This document shows positions 1 to 5,949 of a DNA stretch of 7,094 nucleotides, one piece after another. The notes under the pieces were generated by a model. That model was not told the origin of the DNA. It saw only the letters and a list, made by a program, of their open reading frames with translations, and did no database searches. The stretch spans positions 1 to 7,094 of the forward strand of contig JAKFUJ010000225.1 of NCBI GenBank assembly GCA_021732805.1, written 5' to 3'. The number at the start of each line of letters is the position of its first letter. Positions within the stretch are counted from its first letter, which is position 1. Position numbers and translations under genes: made by a program. The stretch comes from Betaproteobacteria bacterium (lineage in GTDB: Bacteria; Pseudomonadota; Gammaproteobacteria; Burkholderiales; SG8-41).

Positions 1-72
1 CATCTCGCGACAGGCGCGCTGGATGCGCAGGGCGATTTCACCGCGGTTGGCTATGAGTATTTTTTCGAACAT
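1..72 (-). CDS. accC: Biotin carboxylase subunit of acetyl-CoA carboxylase (N-terminal fragment)
   Basis: Only the first 24 codons are inside the window; the gene continues past the left edge. The peptide starts MFEKILIANRGEIALRI, the hallmark N-terminus of biotin carboxylase (E. coli AccC begins MLDKIVIANRGEI). It forms the start of the preATP-grasp domain. AccC uses ATP and bicarbonate to carboxylate the biotin on AccB, the first half-reaction of malonyl-CoA synthesis for fatty acids, in the cytoplasm. It lies 94 bp downstream of accB on the same strand, the usual accB-accC order. The ATG at 70-72 matches the family start, although the sequence just upstream (CACTGAATGC) is a poor Shine-Dalgarno match. 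Identity is secure despite the short length, because the gene order agrees. Confidence 0.93.
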   Translation of the reverse strand, partial: MFEKILIANRGEIALRIQRACREM

Positions 73-166
73 GCATTCAGTGAAGTCGGGTGCGCCGTAC
101 CGTCAGCGGAAATTTCACGGCAATGCGTGATTCCGGCATATGGTGCGGCGCGGGTGGCAGAATTAA

Positions 167-619
167 TCAGTCGATTACAAACAGCGGCTGGCCATATTCG
201 ACCGGCTGACCGTTTTCAACGAGGATGGCCTTGATCACACCGTCGTGATCAGCTTCGATTTCATTGAGCAGTTTCATGGCCTCAATGATGCATATCGTCT
301 CACCGGTTTTCACCGTCTGGCCAATTTCGACAAAAGCCTTGGCGCCCGGCGCCGATGAGCGGTAGAACGTGCCCACCATGGGCGATTTCACGGTGTGGCC
401 TTCGGCTTCCGCCGGTGCGGTAGCCTCTGCTGCCGGTTCGGCAACTTCGGTCATGGGCATCCCGACAATCGGCACCGTCACTTGCTGCGGCATCATCGGC
501 GCACCCGGCACGCCAAAGCGGCTGATGCGCACCTTCTCCTCGCCCTCGGTGATTTCCAGTTCGGCGATGCCGGACTGCTGCACGAGGTCGATCAGCGTTT
601 TTAATTTGCGCAGATCCAT
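167..619 (-). CDS. accB: Biotin carboxyl carrier protein of acetyl-CoA carboxylase (BCCP)
   Basis: This 150-residue protein carries the biotin that shuttles carboxyl groups from AccC to the carboxyltransferase AccAD in the cytoplasm. Three parts are visible. Residues 1-35 are a conserved N-terminal segment (MDLRKLKTLIDLVQQSGI). Residues 36-75 are a Pro/Ala/Met-rich flexible linker. Residues 76-150 are the biotinyl domain. Lys116 in the EAMKL motif is the expected biotinylation site. The stretch TFYRSSAPGAKAF (residues 84-96) is the 'thumb' seen in bacterial BCCPs of acetyl-CoA carboxylase and absent from most other biotinyl domains. E. coli AccB has 156 residues, so the length is normal. The start lies 3 bp after the aroQ stop codon and has a good ribosome site inside the aroQ end. 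EAMKL instead of the E. coli EAMKM is, from memory, usual in betaproteobacteria. Confidence 0.97.
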   Translation of the reverse strand: MDLRKLKTLIDLVQQSGIAELEITEGEEKVRISRFGVPGAPMMPQQVTVPIVGMPMTEVAEPAAEATAPAEAEGHTVKSPMVGTFYRSSAPGAKAFVEIGQTVKTGETICIIEAMKLLNEIEADHDGVIKAILVENGQPVEYGQPLFVID

Positions 620-622
620 GAA

Positions 623-1075
623 TCAACCCTTTTTGATGTGGCGCAGCGCGTAATCAAGAGCCAGTTCATAACCGGCAGGCCCGAGTCCGCTGATCACGCC
701 GACCGCAATATCGGAAAAATACGACTCCCGGCGAAATGACTCCCGGGCAAACACATTGGACAGGTGAATCTCGACAAACGGGATGGCCACTGCGGCCAGC
801 GCATCGCGCAATGCCACGCTGGTATGGGTGTATGCAGCGGGGTTGATCAGGATGAAGGCAACATTGTCGCGTCCGGCCTGCTGCACCCGCTCCACCAGCT
901 CCGCCTCGGAATTGCTCTGGAAAGTCGCCAGCGCAACACCTTCGGTTTTGGCCTTTGCCTGCAGAGCAGCCTCGATTTCCGCCAGCGTGGTCGCGCCATA
1001 GATCCCCGGCTCCCGCGTGCCCAGCAGATTCAGGTTCGGTCCGTTCAGCAACAACAGATGTTTCGGACTGGCCAT
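623..1075 (-). CDS. aroQ: Type II 3-dehydroquinate dehydratase
   Basis: AroQ converts 3-dehydroquinate to 3-dehydroshikimate, the third step of the shikimate pathway to aromatic amino acids, in the cytoplasm. The 150-residue length fits the small dodecameric type II family. Residues 7-27 hold the signature LLLLNGPNLNLLGTREPGIYG, with Arg21 and the catalytic Tyr26 in the flexible lid. Other active-site residues are visible: Asn78 and His84 in INPAAYTHTSVALRDAL, Glu102 and His104 in VEIHLSN, and Arg115. It is unrelated to the type I enzyme AroD of E. coli. It is the first gene after an intergenic region with a promoter-like sequence and runs into accB with a 3-bp gap. The aroQ-accB-accC order is common in proteobacteria. 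The ATG at 1075 fits the family start. Confidence 0.97.
   Translation of the reverse strand: MASPKHLLLLNGPNLNLLGTREPGIYGATTLAEIEAALQAKAKTEGVALATFQSNSEAELVERVQQAGRDNVAFILINPAAYTHTSVALRDALAAVAIPFVEIHLSNVFARESFRRESYFSDIAVGVISGLGPAGYELALDYALRHIKKG
627..634 (-). promoter_or_regulatory. Ribosome binding site of accB
   Basis: On the minus strand AAAAAGGG ends 7 bases before the accB ATG. It coincides with the last Lys-Lys-Gly codons of aroQ. The overlap means ribosomes finishing aroQ pass over the accB initiation site, which suggests translational coupling. It is the clearest Shine-Dalgarno sequence in the window. Confidence 0.7.
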
Positions 1076-1089
1076 GGTGTACCCGCTTT

Positions 1090-1105
1090 TAATCGTGAAC
1101 GATTA
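1090..1105. repeat. 16-bp perfect inverted repeat in the aroQ leader (candidate operator)
   Basis: The plus strand reads taatcgt-ga-acgatta: two perfect 7-base arms separated by 2 bases. It lies between the TATAAT at 1111-1116 and the aroQ ATG and would cover the expected transcription start. A repressor dimer bound there would block initiation. As RNA the 2-base loop is too tight for the full stem, so a DNA operator is the more likely reading. I do not recognise it as the site of a named regulator, and it does not resemble the FadR or FabR consensus sites as I remember them. Confidence 0.45.
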
Positions 1106-1110
1106 CACAA

Positions 1111-1116
1111 ATTATA
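1111..1116 (-). promoter_or_regulatory. Probable -10 box of the aroQ-accBC promoter
   Basis: The minus strand reads TATAAT, a perfect sigma-70 -10 hexamer, 35 bases before the aroQ ATG. The 17-base-upstream position (ATGGCC) is a poor -35. A TTGAAT lies 21 bases upstream, which is too far for a classical promoter, so an activator or an AT-rich upstream element may contribute. A start site would fall near 1103-1105. The only gap of any size in the minus-strand gene block lies here, which supports a promoter. Confidence 0.5.
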
Positions 1117-1242
1117 ACGCCGTGTGCCTGCGAGGCCATTCAAGCCTCACACTGCGAAATGCCGGATTTTGCCTTAAATTAACGACAAATGTCTATTTTT
1201 TTATGTAAATTAGACGAATTTAGCTGTTAGCTGCCGGGCAAA

Positions 1243-1782
1243 CTACACCAATATCGCCAGTTCGGTGCGCATTCGTTCTTCGGATATACCTCCGACCAGG
1301 CTGGCGGCTATGGCTCCCGAGCCATTCAGTATCAACGTATAGGGCAAAACCCCGGCCGGATTGCCGACTTTACGCGTCAACTCCATGCTGTCTATGCCGG
1401 CAATCAACAGCGGATAGTTGATTTTGAACTCTTCGCCAAAATCGCGGACTTTATCGGCTTTATCGACGGCGATACCAACAAATTGAACGTTTTTAGCGGC
1501 ATATTCCTGTTGCAATCGGACGAACAACGGTATCTCTACACGACACGGCGCGCACCAGGTTGCCCAATAATTGATGACCAGTATCCGCCCACGCCATGCA
1601 GCCAGTGTCTGTGGTTTACCCTCCATCGTCTGCAACGTACTGCCGAGAATCGCGGCAGCGGCATCTTGCTTTGCCGTGGATGGGGCAATGGCGCCGATGC
1701 GCCAGGCATTGACGAAATAACCCGCGGCGGCGGCAACGCCACCGACCCCTGCCATCAGCAATGCCCGTCGAACCGGTGTCAC
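1243..1782 (-). CDS. Membrane-anchored TlpA/ResA-type thioredoxin-fold protein
   Basis: This 179-residue periplasmic thiol-disulfide oxidoreductase has an N-terminal basic segment (VRR) and a hydrophobic stretch at residues 7-24 that acts as a signal or membrane anchor. A TlpA-like thioredoxin domain spans about residues 45-179. The active site is WCAPC (Cys77, Cys80) in NYWATWCAPCRVEIP, and the cis-proline loop is GVLPYT (Pro147). Such proteins reduce disulfides in apocytochrome c or other periplasmic clients and take electrons from DsbD or CcdA. The gene overlaps the dsbD stop as GTGA, so the GTG start at 1782 is favoured by coupling. An ATG at 1755 (residue 10) is the alternative and would remove the basic N-terminus. 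The direct neighbour DsbD suggests a donor-acceptor pair, but this is inferred. The specific client cannot be read from the sequence. Confidence 0.9.
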   Translation of the reverse strand: MTPVRRALLMAGVGGVAAAAGYFVNAWRIGAIAPSTAKQDAAAAILGSTLQTMEGKPQTLAAWRGRILVINYWATWCAPCRVEIPLFVRLQQEYAAKNVQFVGIAVDKADKVRDFGEEFKINYPLLIAGIDSMELTRKVGNPAGVLPYTLILNGSGAIAASLVGGISEERMRTELAILV

Positions 1783-3608
1783 CGGACTGCGAGCGCCTGA
1801 TCAAGGACCGCAGCGAACTTACCGGCCGATTGAAAACCGATTACGCGCAACCCCTGGATTTCACGACCCGCCGGATCAAAAAACACGATGCCGGGCGGCC
1901 CGAACAGGCGGAAGCGTTTCAGCAGCGCCTTGTGTTCCGGTGTATTGGCGGTCACATCCGCCTGGATTTTGACCATGCCGGCGAGGCGGGTCTGCACTGC
2001 CGGATCGGTAAAGGTATAGCGTTCCATTTCCTTGCAGCTGACGCACCAGTCGGCATAAAAATCGAGCAGTACGATTTTGCCGCTGGCCGCGCTGATTGCT
2101 GCATCCAGTTCAGCCGGGCTGGACACCCGCTGGAAAGCGACGCCAGGCCCCGCTGTCGTTTCGCTGCGGCTCTGAAATCCGGACAGCGGCTGCAATACGT
2201 CGCGGCCGCCGGAGAGGGCGCCTGCCAGATACGCAACGCCGGCAACCAGCGCAATGACGCCAAGCCCCTTGCCAAAACGCTGCCAGCCACCGGCAGCCGG
2301 CGGCAGGGAATCGACGGCCCGAAGATAAATGCCGGTAAAAATCAGCAACGCGGCCCAGGCCAGCATCTGCACCGTCACCGGCAGCACCGGCGATACCAGG
2401 TAAATCGCCACCGCCAGCAGCATCACGCCAAAGAACCGTTTCACCGCTTCCATCCACGGCCCGGCCTTCGGCAGCAGCGCGCCGGCCGACGCGCCGACCA
2501 CCAACAGCGGCACACCCATGCCCAGTGCCATCGCAAACAGTGCACTACCGCCCAGCGCCGCGCTGCCGCTTTGCGAAATATAGAGCAGCGCGCCGGCCAG
2601 CGGTGCGGCGACACAGGGTCCGACGATCAGCGCCGACAACACGCCCATCGCGAACACCCCGGCGTAATGCCCGCCATGCAGACGACCGCTGGCGCTTGCC
2701 AGCCGCGATTGCAGCGCTGTCGGCAGTTGCAGTTCGTAAAAACCGAACATCGACATCGCCAGTGCGACAAACACTGCGGCAAAACTGCCCAGCACCCACG
2801 GATTCTGCAGCGCAGCCGACAGCAGCGCACCGGACAATCCCGCGGCCACCCCGGCCAGCGTATAGGTAATGGCCATGCCCAGCACATACACGCCGGACAG
2901 CAACAGGCCGCGGCCGCGCGTCATCTGTTGCCCCTGGCCGATGATGATGCCGGAGAGAATGGGCACCATCGGCAGCACGCAGGGCGTAAACGACAGCAGC
3001 AGGCCGAAACCGAAAAAACTGAGAATCAGCAGCCAGGTCTCGCCATGAAACAGTTCGGCGATTTGCGCATCCTCGCCCTTGGCAGCGACAGCAGGCGATG
3101 CGGGCGCACGCGAACCGGTAAACAGCCGCGAAGCAGCGCCATCGCCGGCAACAGGCGCAGCACCGGCATCCGCCGCGGTCGCCGCTGCCAGCCGCAACTC
3201 GGTTTTCTGTTCCACCGGCACGTAACAGACGCCGACATCGGCGCACCCCTGTGAAATCGCCGTCAGCACCACGCGACCGTTCGGCGCATCACCGCGGATC
3301 GGCAACGTGATGCGCACCTCGTCGCGATACACCCGGGTCTCGCCGAAAAACTCGTCCTTGTGCACCAGTCCCGGCGGCAATTGCGGACTGCCGGCGGAAA
3401 CCGCTGCCGGTTCCAGCGTGAAGCGCAGCTTGTCGCGGTACAGGTAGTAGCCCTTGGCGATGACATAACGGACTTCAACCGCATCGGCACCGGCTACGCG
3501 CGCGCTGAACGCAAAGGCCTTTTCCGGCTCCAGCAGCTCGGGCTCGGCGGCATGCGCCATGCCGGCACACAGGGTGAGCAACAACACCAGCCAGCGCAGG
3601 TTCATCAT
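1779..3608 (-). CDS. dsbD: Thiol:disulfide interchange protein DsbD
   Basis: DsbD passes electrons from cytoplasmic thioredoxin across the inner membrane to periplasmic thiol proteins. The 609-residue protein has all three modules. A signal peptide (about 1-20, ending GMAHA) precedes a periplasmic alpha domain with Cys122 and Cys128 (GCADVGVC). A membrane domain of about eight helices (about 191-465) carries Cys210 in FTPCVLP and Cys332 in GPCVAAP. A periplasmic thioredoxin-like gamma domain (about 490-609) has WCVSC (Cys522, Cys525). All six expected redox cysteines are present. I chose the ATG at 3608 because it overlaps the cutA stop as ATGA and directly precedes the signal peptide. The frame stays open to an ATG at 3656, which would add 16 charged residues before the signal. 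A second ATG follows immediately at 3605. E. coli also has cutA just upstream of dsbD. Confidence 0.96.
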   Translation of the reverse strand: MMNLRWLVLLLTLCAGMAHAAEPELLEPEKAFAFSARVAGADAVEVRYVIAKGYYLYRDKLRFTLEPAAVSAGSPQLPPGLVHKDEFFGETRVYRDEVRITLPIRGDAPNGRVVLTAISQGCADVGVCYVPVEQKTELRLAAATAADAGAAPVAGDGAASRLFTGSRAPASPAVAAKGEDAQIAELFHGETWLLILSFFGFGLLLSFTPCVLPMVPILSGIIIGQGQQMTRGRGLLLSGVYVLGMAITYTLAGVAAGLSGALLSAALQNPWVLGSFAAVFVALAMSMFGFYELQLPTALQSRLASASGRLHGGHYAGVFAMGVLSALIVGPCVAAPLAGALLYISQSGSAALGGSALFAMALGMGVPLLVVGASAGALLPKAGPWMEAVKRFFGVMLLAVAIYLVSPVLPVTVQMLAWAALLIFTGIYLRAVDSLPPAAGGWQRFGKGLGVIALVAGVAYLAGALSGGRDVLQPLSGFQSRSETTAGPGVAFQRVSSPAELDAAISAASGKIVLLDFYADWCVSCKEMERYTFTDPAVQTRLAGMVKIQADVTANTPEHKALLKRFRLFGPPGIVFFDPAGREIQGLRVIGFQSAGKFAAVLDQALAVR

Positions 3609-3958
3609 GGGTTCCGGGTAGAGTCTGGAGATGAGTCGGTTTCGCCGGCCACCCATTGCAGGTAATCAGGCAAACCGCGCACCACTGGGACTGCGACAAT
3701 TTCCGGAAGTTCGTAGGGATGCAGTTCACGCAGTGCCGCTTCAAGCGCCGCATAACGACCGGCGGTTGTTTTGATCCATACCGGCACTTCCGCAGCTTGC
3801 TCGACGGCGCCCTGCCAGCGATAGACCGAAACGCAAGGTGCGAACACGTTGACGCAGGCCGCCAATCGCCGGTCGATCAGGGTATTCGCTAGCTGCTGCG
3901 CCGCCGCCGCGTCCGGCAGGCTGGACAGTACCAGCAGCACATCGTCATCAGCGGGCAT
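3605..3958 (-). CDS. cutA: CutA1 family divalent-cation tolerance protein
   Basis: This 117-residue protein belongs to the trimeric PII-like CutA1 family, linked genetically to copper and divalent metal tolerance in E. coli; its biochemical role is still unsettled. The family signature is clear: LAACVNVFAPCVSVYRWQG (residues 32-50), followed by EVPVWIKT and the C-terminal LHPYELPEIVAVPV and DYLQWV. His80 corresponds to the histidine associated with metal binding. The frame is open to an ATG at 4063, but those 35 extra residues match nothing in the family and lie wholly within yeeZ, so the ATG at 3958 (MPADDDVLLVL) is preferred. The gene overlaps the yeeZ end by 11 bp and the dsbD start by 4 bp. 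The last ten residues or so (TDSSPDSTRNP) look like a disordered tail. Confidence 0.93.
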   Translation of the reverse strand: MPADDDVLLVLSSLPDAAAAQQLANTLIDRRLAACVNVFAPCVSVYRWQGAVEQAAEVPVWIKTTAGRYAALEAALRELHPYELPEIVAVPVVRGLPDYLQWVAGETDSSPDSTRNP

Positions 3959-4832
3959 GGTCCGGATCGGGCCGGGCGGCAATGCCTTCGCGCACCGTCG
4001 GATAACGCAGACGCACCCGCAATTCCTGTTTGATGCGACGGTTGGCCAGGCGACGGGATTCACTCATGAACGAGTACAGGTTTTCCGGCAAAACCATGCT
4101 GGCCTCGGCGCGCGTCACCCGCGGCGGGCGCGGCAACTGAAAACGATCCGCCACCAGATCAAAATAATCGCCCATTTTCTGCGGCGCGTCGTCACTGGCG
4201 TTGTAACTGCGGTTGGCCTGGCCGTGATGCAGGGCCGCGACCACCATTTTTGCCAGATCGTCGGCATGAACATGGTTGACGTAAGTATCGTCCTGCGGCA
4301 GCAGCGCCGGCGTGCCGCGCTCGATACGCGCCACCGGCAAGCGGTCCGCGGCATAAATACCGGGAACGCGCAGGATGCTGACGCACACCCCCGTGCGCGC
4401 ACCCCATTCGCGCAGGCGACGTTCGGCATCGGCGCGACGACGCGCGCGTCCGGTCTGCGGACGCAACGGACTGGTTTCGGCGACCAGGGCGCCGTTGCAA
4501 TCGCCATAGACGCCGCTGGTGCTGATGTAGATGAAGTGCCGTGGTAGACTGCGGCCCCGCCCCAGTGCAGCAATCAGGTGTGCAGTTCTGGTATCGGCGT
4601 CGCCACGCGCCGGCGGCGGCGCAAGATGGATGATGTCGTGAGCCAAACCAGCCAGTCCGCCGAGCGTTTCAGGATGATCAAGGTTGCCGTACAGCGGAAT
4701 CAGCCCGCGCCTGCGCAGTTCGATGATGCGCTCTGCGTTGTGAGTCAGCGCGTAAATGCGGTGCCGCGCGCGCAGCAACAATGCAACCCGCAGGCCGACA
4801 TCGCCGCAACCGATGATCAGTAACCGTTTCAT
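3948..4832 (-). CDS. YeeZ-like NAD(P)-dependent epimerase/dehydratase family protein (atypical SDR)
   Basis: This 294-residue cytoplasmic protein has a Rossmann fold. The nucleotide-binding loop is GCGDVG at residues 8-13, right after the first beta strand (MKRLLII). STSGVYGD (residues 104-111) matches the SDR active-site strand, but the residue four after Tyr109 is Asn113 instead of Lys, so the classical YxxxK dyad is missing. This is usual for the atypical SDR5-like YeeZ group. The C-terminal block SESRRLANRRIKQELRVRLRYPT (residues 257-279) is typical of that group. The substrate is unknown, and the lack of YxxxK may mean a role other than ordinary dehydrogenation. It is the first gene of the minus-strand block, with cutA starting inside its end. 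It is divergent from the reductase gene across 51 bp. Confidence 0.85.
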   Translation of the reverse strand: MKRLLIIGCGDVGLRVALLLRARHRIYALTHNAERIIELRRRGLIPLYGNLDHPETLGGLAGLAHDIIHLAPPPARGDADTRTAHLIAALGRGRSLPRHFIYISTSGVYGDCNGALVAETSPLRPQTGRARRRADAERRLREWGARTGVCVSILRVPGIYAADRLPVARIERGTPALLPQDDTYVNHVHADDLAKMVVAALHHGQANRSYNASDDAPQKMGDYFDLVADRFQLPRPPRVTRAEASMVLPENLYSFMSESRRLANRRIKQELRVRLRYPTVREGIAARPDPDHAR

Positions 4833-4854
4833 GGCCTTACTTTCATAGTCCGCT

Positions 4855-4860
4855 ATTTTA
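4855..4860 (-). promoter_or_regulatory. Possible -10 box for the yeeZ-cutA-dsbD-tlpA operon
   Basis: The minus strand reads TAAAAT (5 of 6 matches to TATAAT), 22 bases before the yeeZ ATG. A CTGACG (4 of 6 to TTGACA) lies upstream with a short 15-base spacer. The promoter must fit in or near a 51-bp divergent gap, which is the only untranslated DNA upstream of this operon. Evidence is weak and based on resemblance alone. Confidence 0.3.
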
Positions 4861-4883
4861 GCCCAGTGCCGAATTCGTCAGCG

Positions 4884-5894
4884 ATGTCTGCTCAAATCAC
4901 CCTCCAGCCCAGCGGTCACGTTTTTCACGCCGATGACGGCGAATCCGTGCTGGAAGCCGCATTGCGTGAAGGCTACCGGCTGCCATACGGCTGCCGCAAC
5001 GGCACTTGCGGCTCCTGCAAGGGCAGGGTCGCCTCCGGCGTGGTCGATCACGGCAAATCCCAGGACACCGCGTTGCCCGCTGCTGAACGCGCGCAAGGCA
5101 TGGCGCTGTTTTGTCAGGCACAACCGCGGTCCGATCTGGTGATCGAATGCCGTGAAATCGGCACTGTCAAAGACATCCCCGTCAAAACACTGCCATGCCG
5201 GGTGCAGTCACTGGAACTGGTCGCTCCCGATGTCATGCGCATCCGGTTGCGCCTGCCTGCCGCCGAGCGACTGCAGTTTCTTGCCGGACAGTACATCGAC
5301 ATCCTGCTGCGCGACGGCACAAGGCGCAGTCTGTCGCTGGCCAATCCGCCGCATGATGACGGCCTGCTCGAACTGCACCTGCGCAATTACGGCGGGCCGT
5401 TCAGCATCCATGTGTTCACGCAAATGAAGGAAAAAGACATTCTGCGTTTTGAAGGTCCGCTCGGCACGTTTTATCTGCGCGAGAACAGCGACAAACCGGT
5501 AGTGCTGGTCGCAGGCGGCACCGGATTCGCGCCGATCAAGGCCATCATCGAACATGCGATACACCACAACATCAAACGGCCGTTGCTGTTGTACCGGGGC
5601 GCACGACGTGCGGCCGATCTCTATCTCAATGAACTGCCGCTCACCTGGCAGCGCGAACACGGCATCACCTACATACCGGTGCTGTCGGATGTAACAACGG
5701 AAGACGCATGGAACGGGCGTAGCGGACTGGTGCACGAGGCCGTCATCGCCGACCTGCCGGATTTGTCAGGCCATGACGTTTATGCCTGTGGCGCACCGGC
5801 GATGATTGATGCCGCGCGGCGGGACTTCCTCACGCGTTGCGGCCTGCCTGAAACCGCGTTTTACGCCGACGCATTCACGCCGGCAGTCCCCTGA
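4884..5894 (+). CDS. [2Fe-2S] ferredoxin/FAD/NAD(P)H oxidoreductase, CDP-6-deoxy-delta-3,4-glucoseen reductase-like
   Basis: This 336-residue cytoplasmic electron-transfer flavoprotein has three modules. An N-terminal plant-type [2Fe-2S] ferredoxin domain (about 1-95) has Cys37, Cys42, Cys45 (YGCRNGTCGSC) and Cys77. An FAD-binding barrel (about 100-200) has the RxxS motif RSLS (148-151). A C-terminal NAD(P)-binding domain has VAGGTGFAPI (209-218) and CGAP (302-305). The layout matches reductases of ring-hydroxylating and monooxygenase systems and the AscD/DdhD reductase of ascarylose synthesis. No E1 dehydratase or sugar-nucleotide gene, and no oxygenase, lies nearby, so the ascarylose name is probably only a homology label and the real acceptor is unknown. 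I chose ATG 4884 because MSAQITLQPSGH fits the family; a GTG at 4866 would add six residues. No strong ribosome site is seen before either. It is convergent with hemY. Confidence 0.88.
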   Translation: MSAQITLQPSGHVFHADDGESVLEAALREGYRLPYGCRNGTCGSCKGRVASGVVDHGKSQDTALPAAERAQGMALFCQAQPRSDLVIECREIGTVKDIPVKTLPCRVQSLELVAPDVMRIRLRLPAAERLQFLAGQYIDILLRDGTRRSLSLANPPHDDGLLELHLRNYGGPFSIHVFTQMKEKDILRFEGPLGTFYLRENSDKPVVLVAGGTGFAPIKAIIEHAIHHNIKRPLLLYRGARRAADLYLNELPLTWQREHGITYIPVLSDVTTEDAWNGRSGLVHEAVIADLPDLSGHDVYACGAPAMIDAARRDFLTRCGLPETAFYADAFTPAVP

Positions 5895-5949
5895 TTCCCG
5901 TTCACCGGTCAACGTCGCGTTTTAGTCCGACTTCGATCTTTCAGACTAT
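5895..5949. other. Gap between convergent stop codons of the reductase and hemY
   Basis: This 55-bp stretch separates two convergent genes, so transcripts from both sides should end here or nearby. I see no GC-rich stem followed by a T-run on either strand, only a short near-palindrome agtccgact at 5925-5933. Termination may be Rho-dependent or use a site I cannot recognise. Confidence 0.4.

Larger units (their letters stand above)
1076..1242. other. AT-rich intergenic region between tlpA and aroQ
   Basis: This 167-bp region separates the redox operon from aroQ-accBC. It holds the TATAAT and palindrome annotated separately. It also has an imperfect inverted repeat at 1122-1152 (gtgt and gaggc arms paired with gcctc and acac, with a 6-base bulge). 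A second, AT-rich one lies at 1191-1215 (gtcta/tagac arms plus three further pairs past a bulge). Neither has the GC-rich stem followed by a T-run of an intrinsic terminator, so readthrough from tlpA into aroQ cannot be excluded. The part at about 1155-1230 is much richer in A+T than the surrounding genes. Confidence 0.6.

Noticed and set aside
73..166. Possible promoter or hairpin between accB and accC
   Set aside because: The 94-bp gap shows only a 5-bp inverted repeat (gccgt/acggc) with an 18-base loop and no convincing -35/-10 pair, so accC is best read as co-transcribed with accB.
272..274. EAMKL in place of EAMKM at the BCCP biotin site
   Set aside because: It looked like a variant active-site motif, but I recall AMKL as common in betaproteobacterial AccB proteins. 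The biotinyl lysine and flanking residues are intact.
1122..1152. Imperfect inverted repeat considered as a terminator for tlpA
   Set aside because: The stem has a 6-base bulge and no T-run follows on either strand, so it does not fit an intrinsic terminator.
1191..1215. AT-rich inverted repeat with gtcta/tagac arms
   Set aside because: The arms are only 5 bp plus 3 pairs beyond a bulge, in AT-rich DNA where such pairing arises easily. The T-run is inside the loop, not after the stem.
1761..3254. A 497-codon open frame on the plus strand opposite dsbD
   Set aside because: Its composition is dominated by Arg, Gln, His and Ala, as expected for an antisense frame of a GC-rich gene. It shows no domain, and dsbD on the other strand is complete with all its motifs.
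3959..4063. 35-residue N-terminal extension of CutA
   Set aside because: The extension lies entirely within yeeZ in another frame and has no match to the CutA family, which starts near the DVLLVLSSLPD strand.
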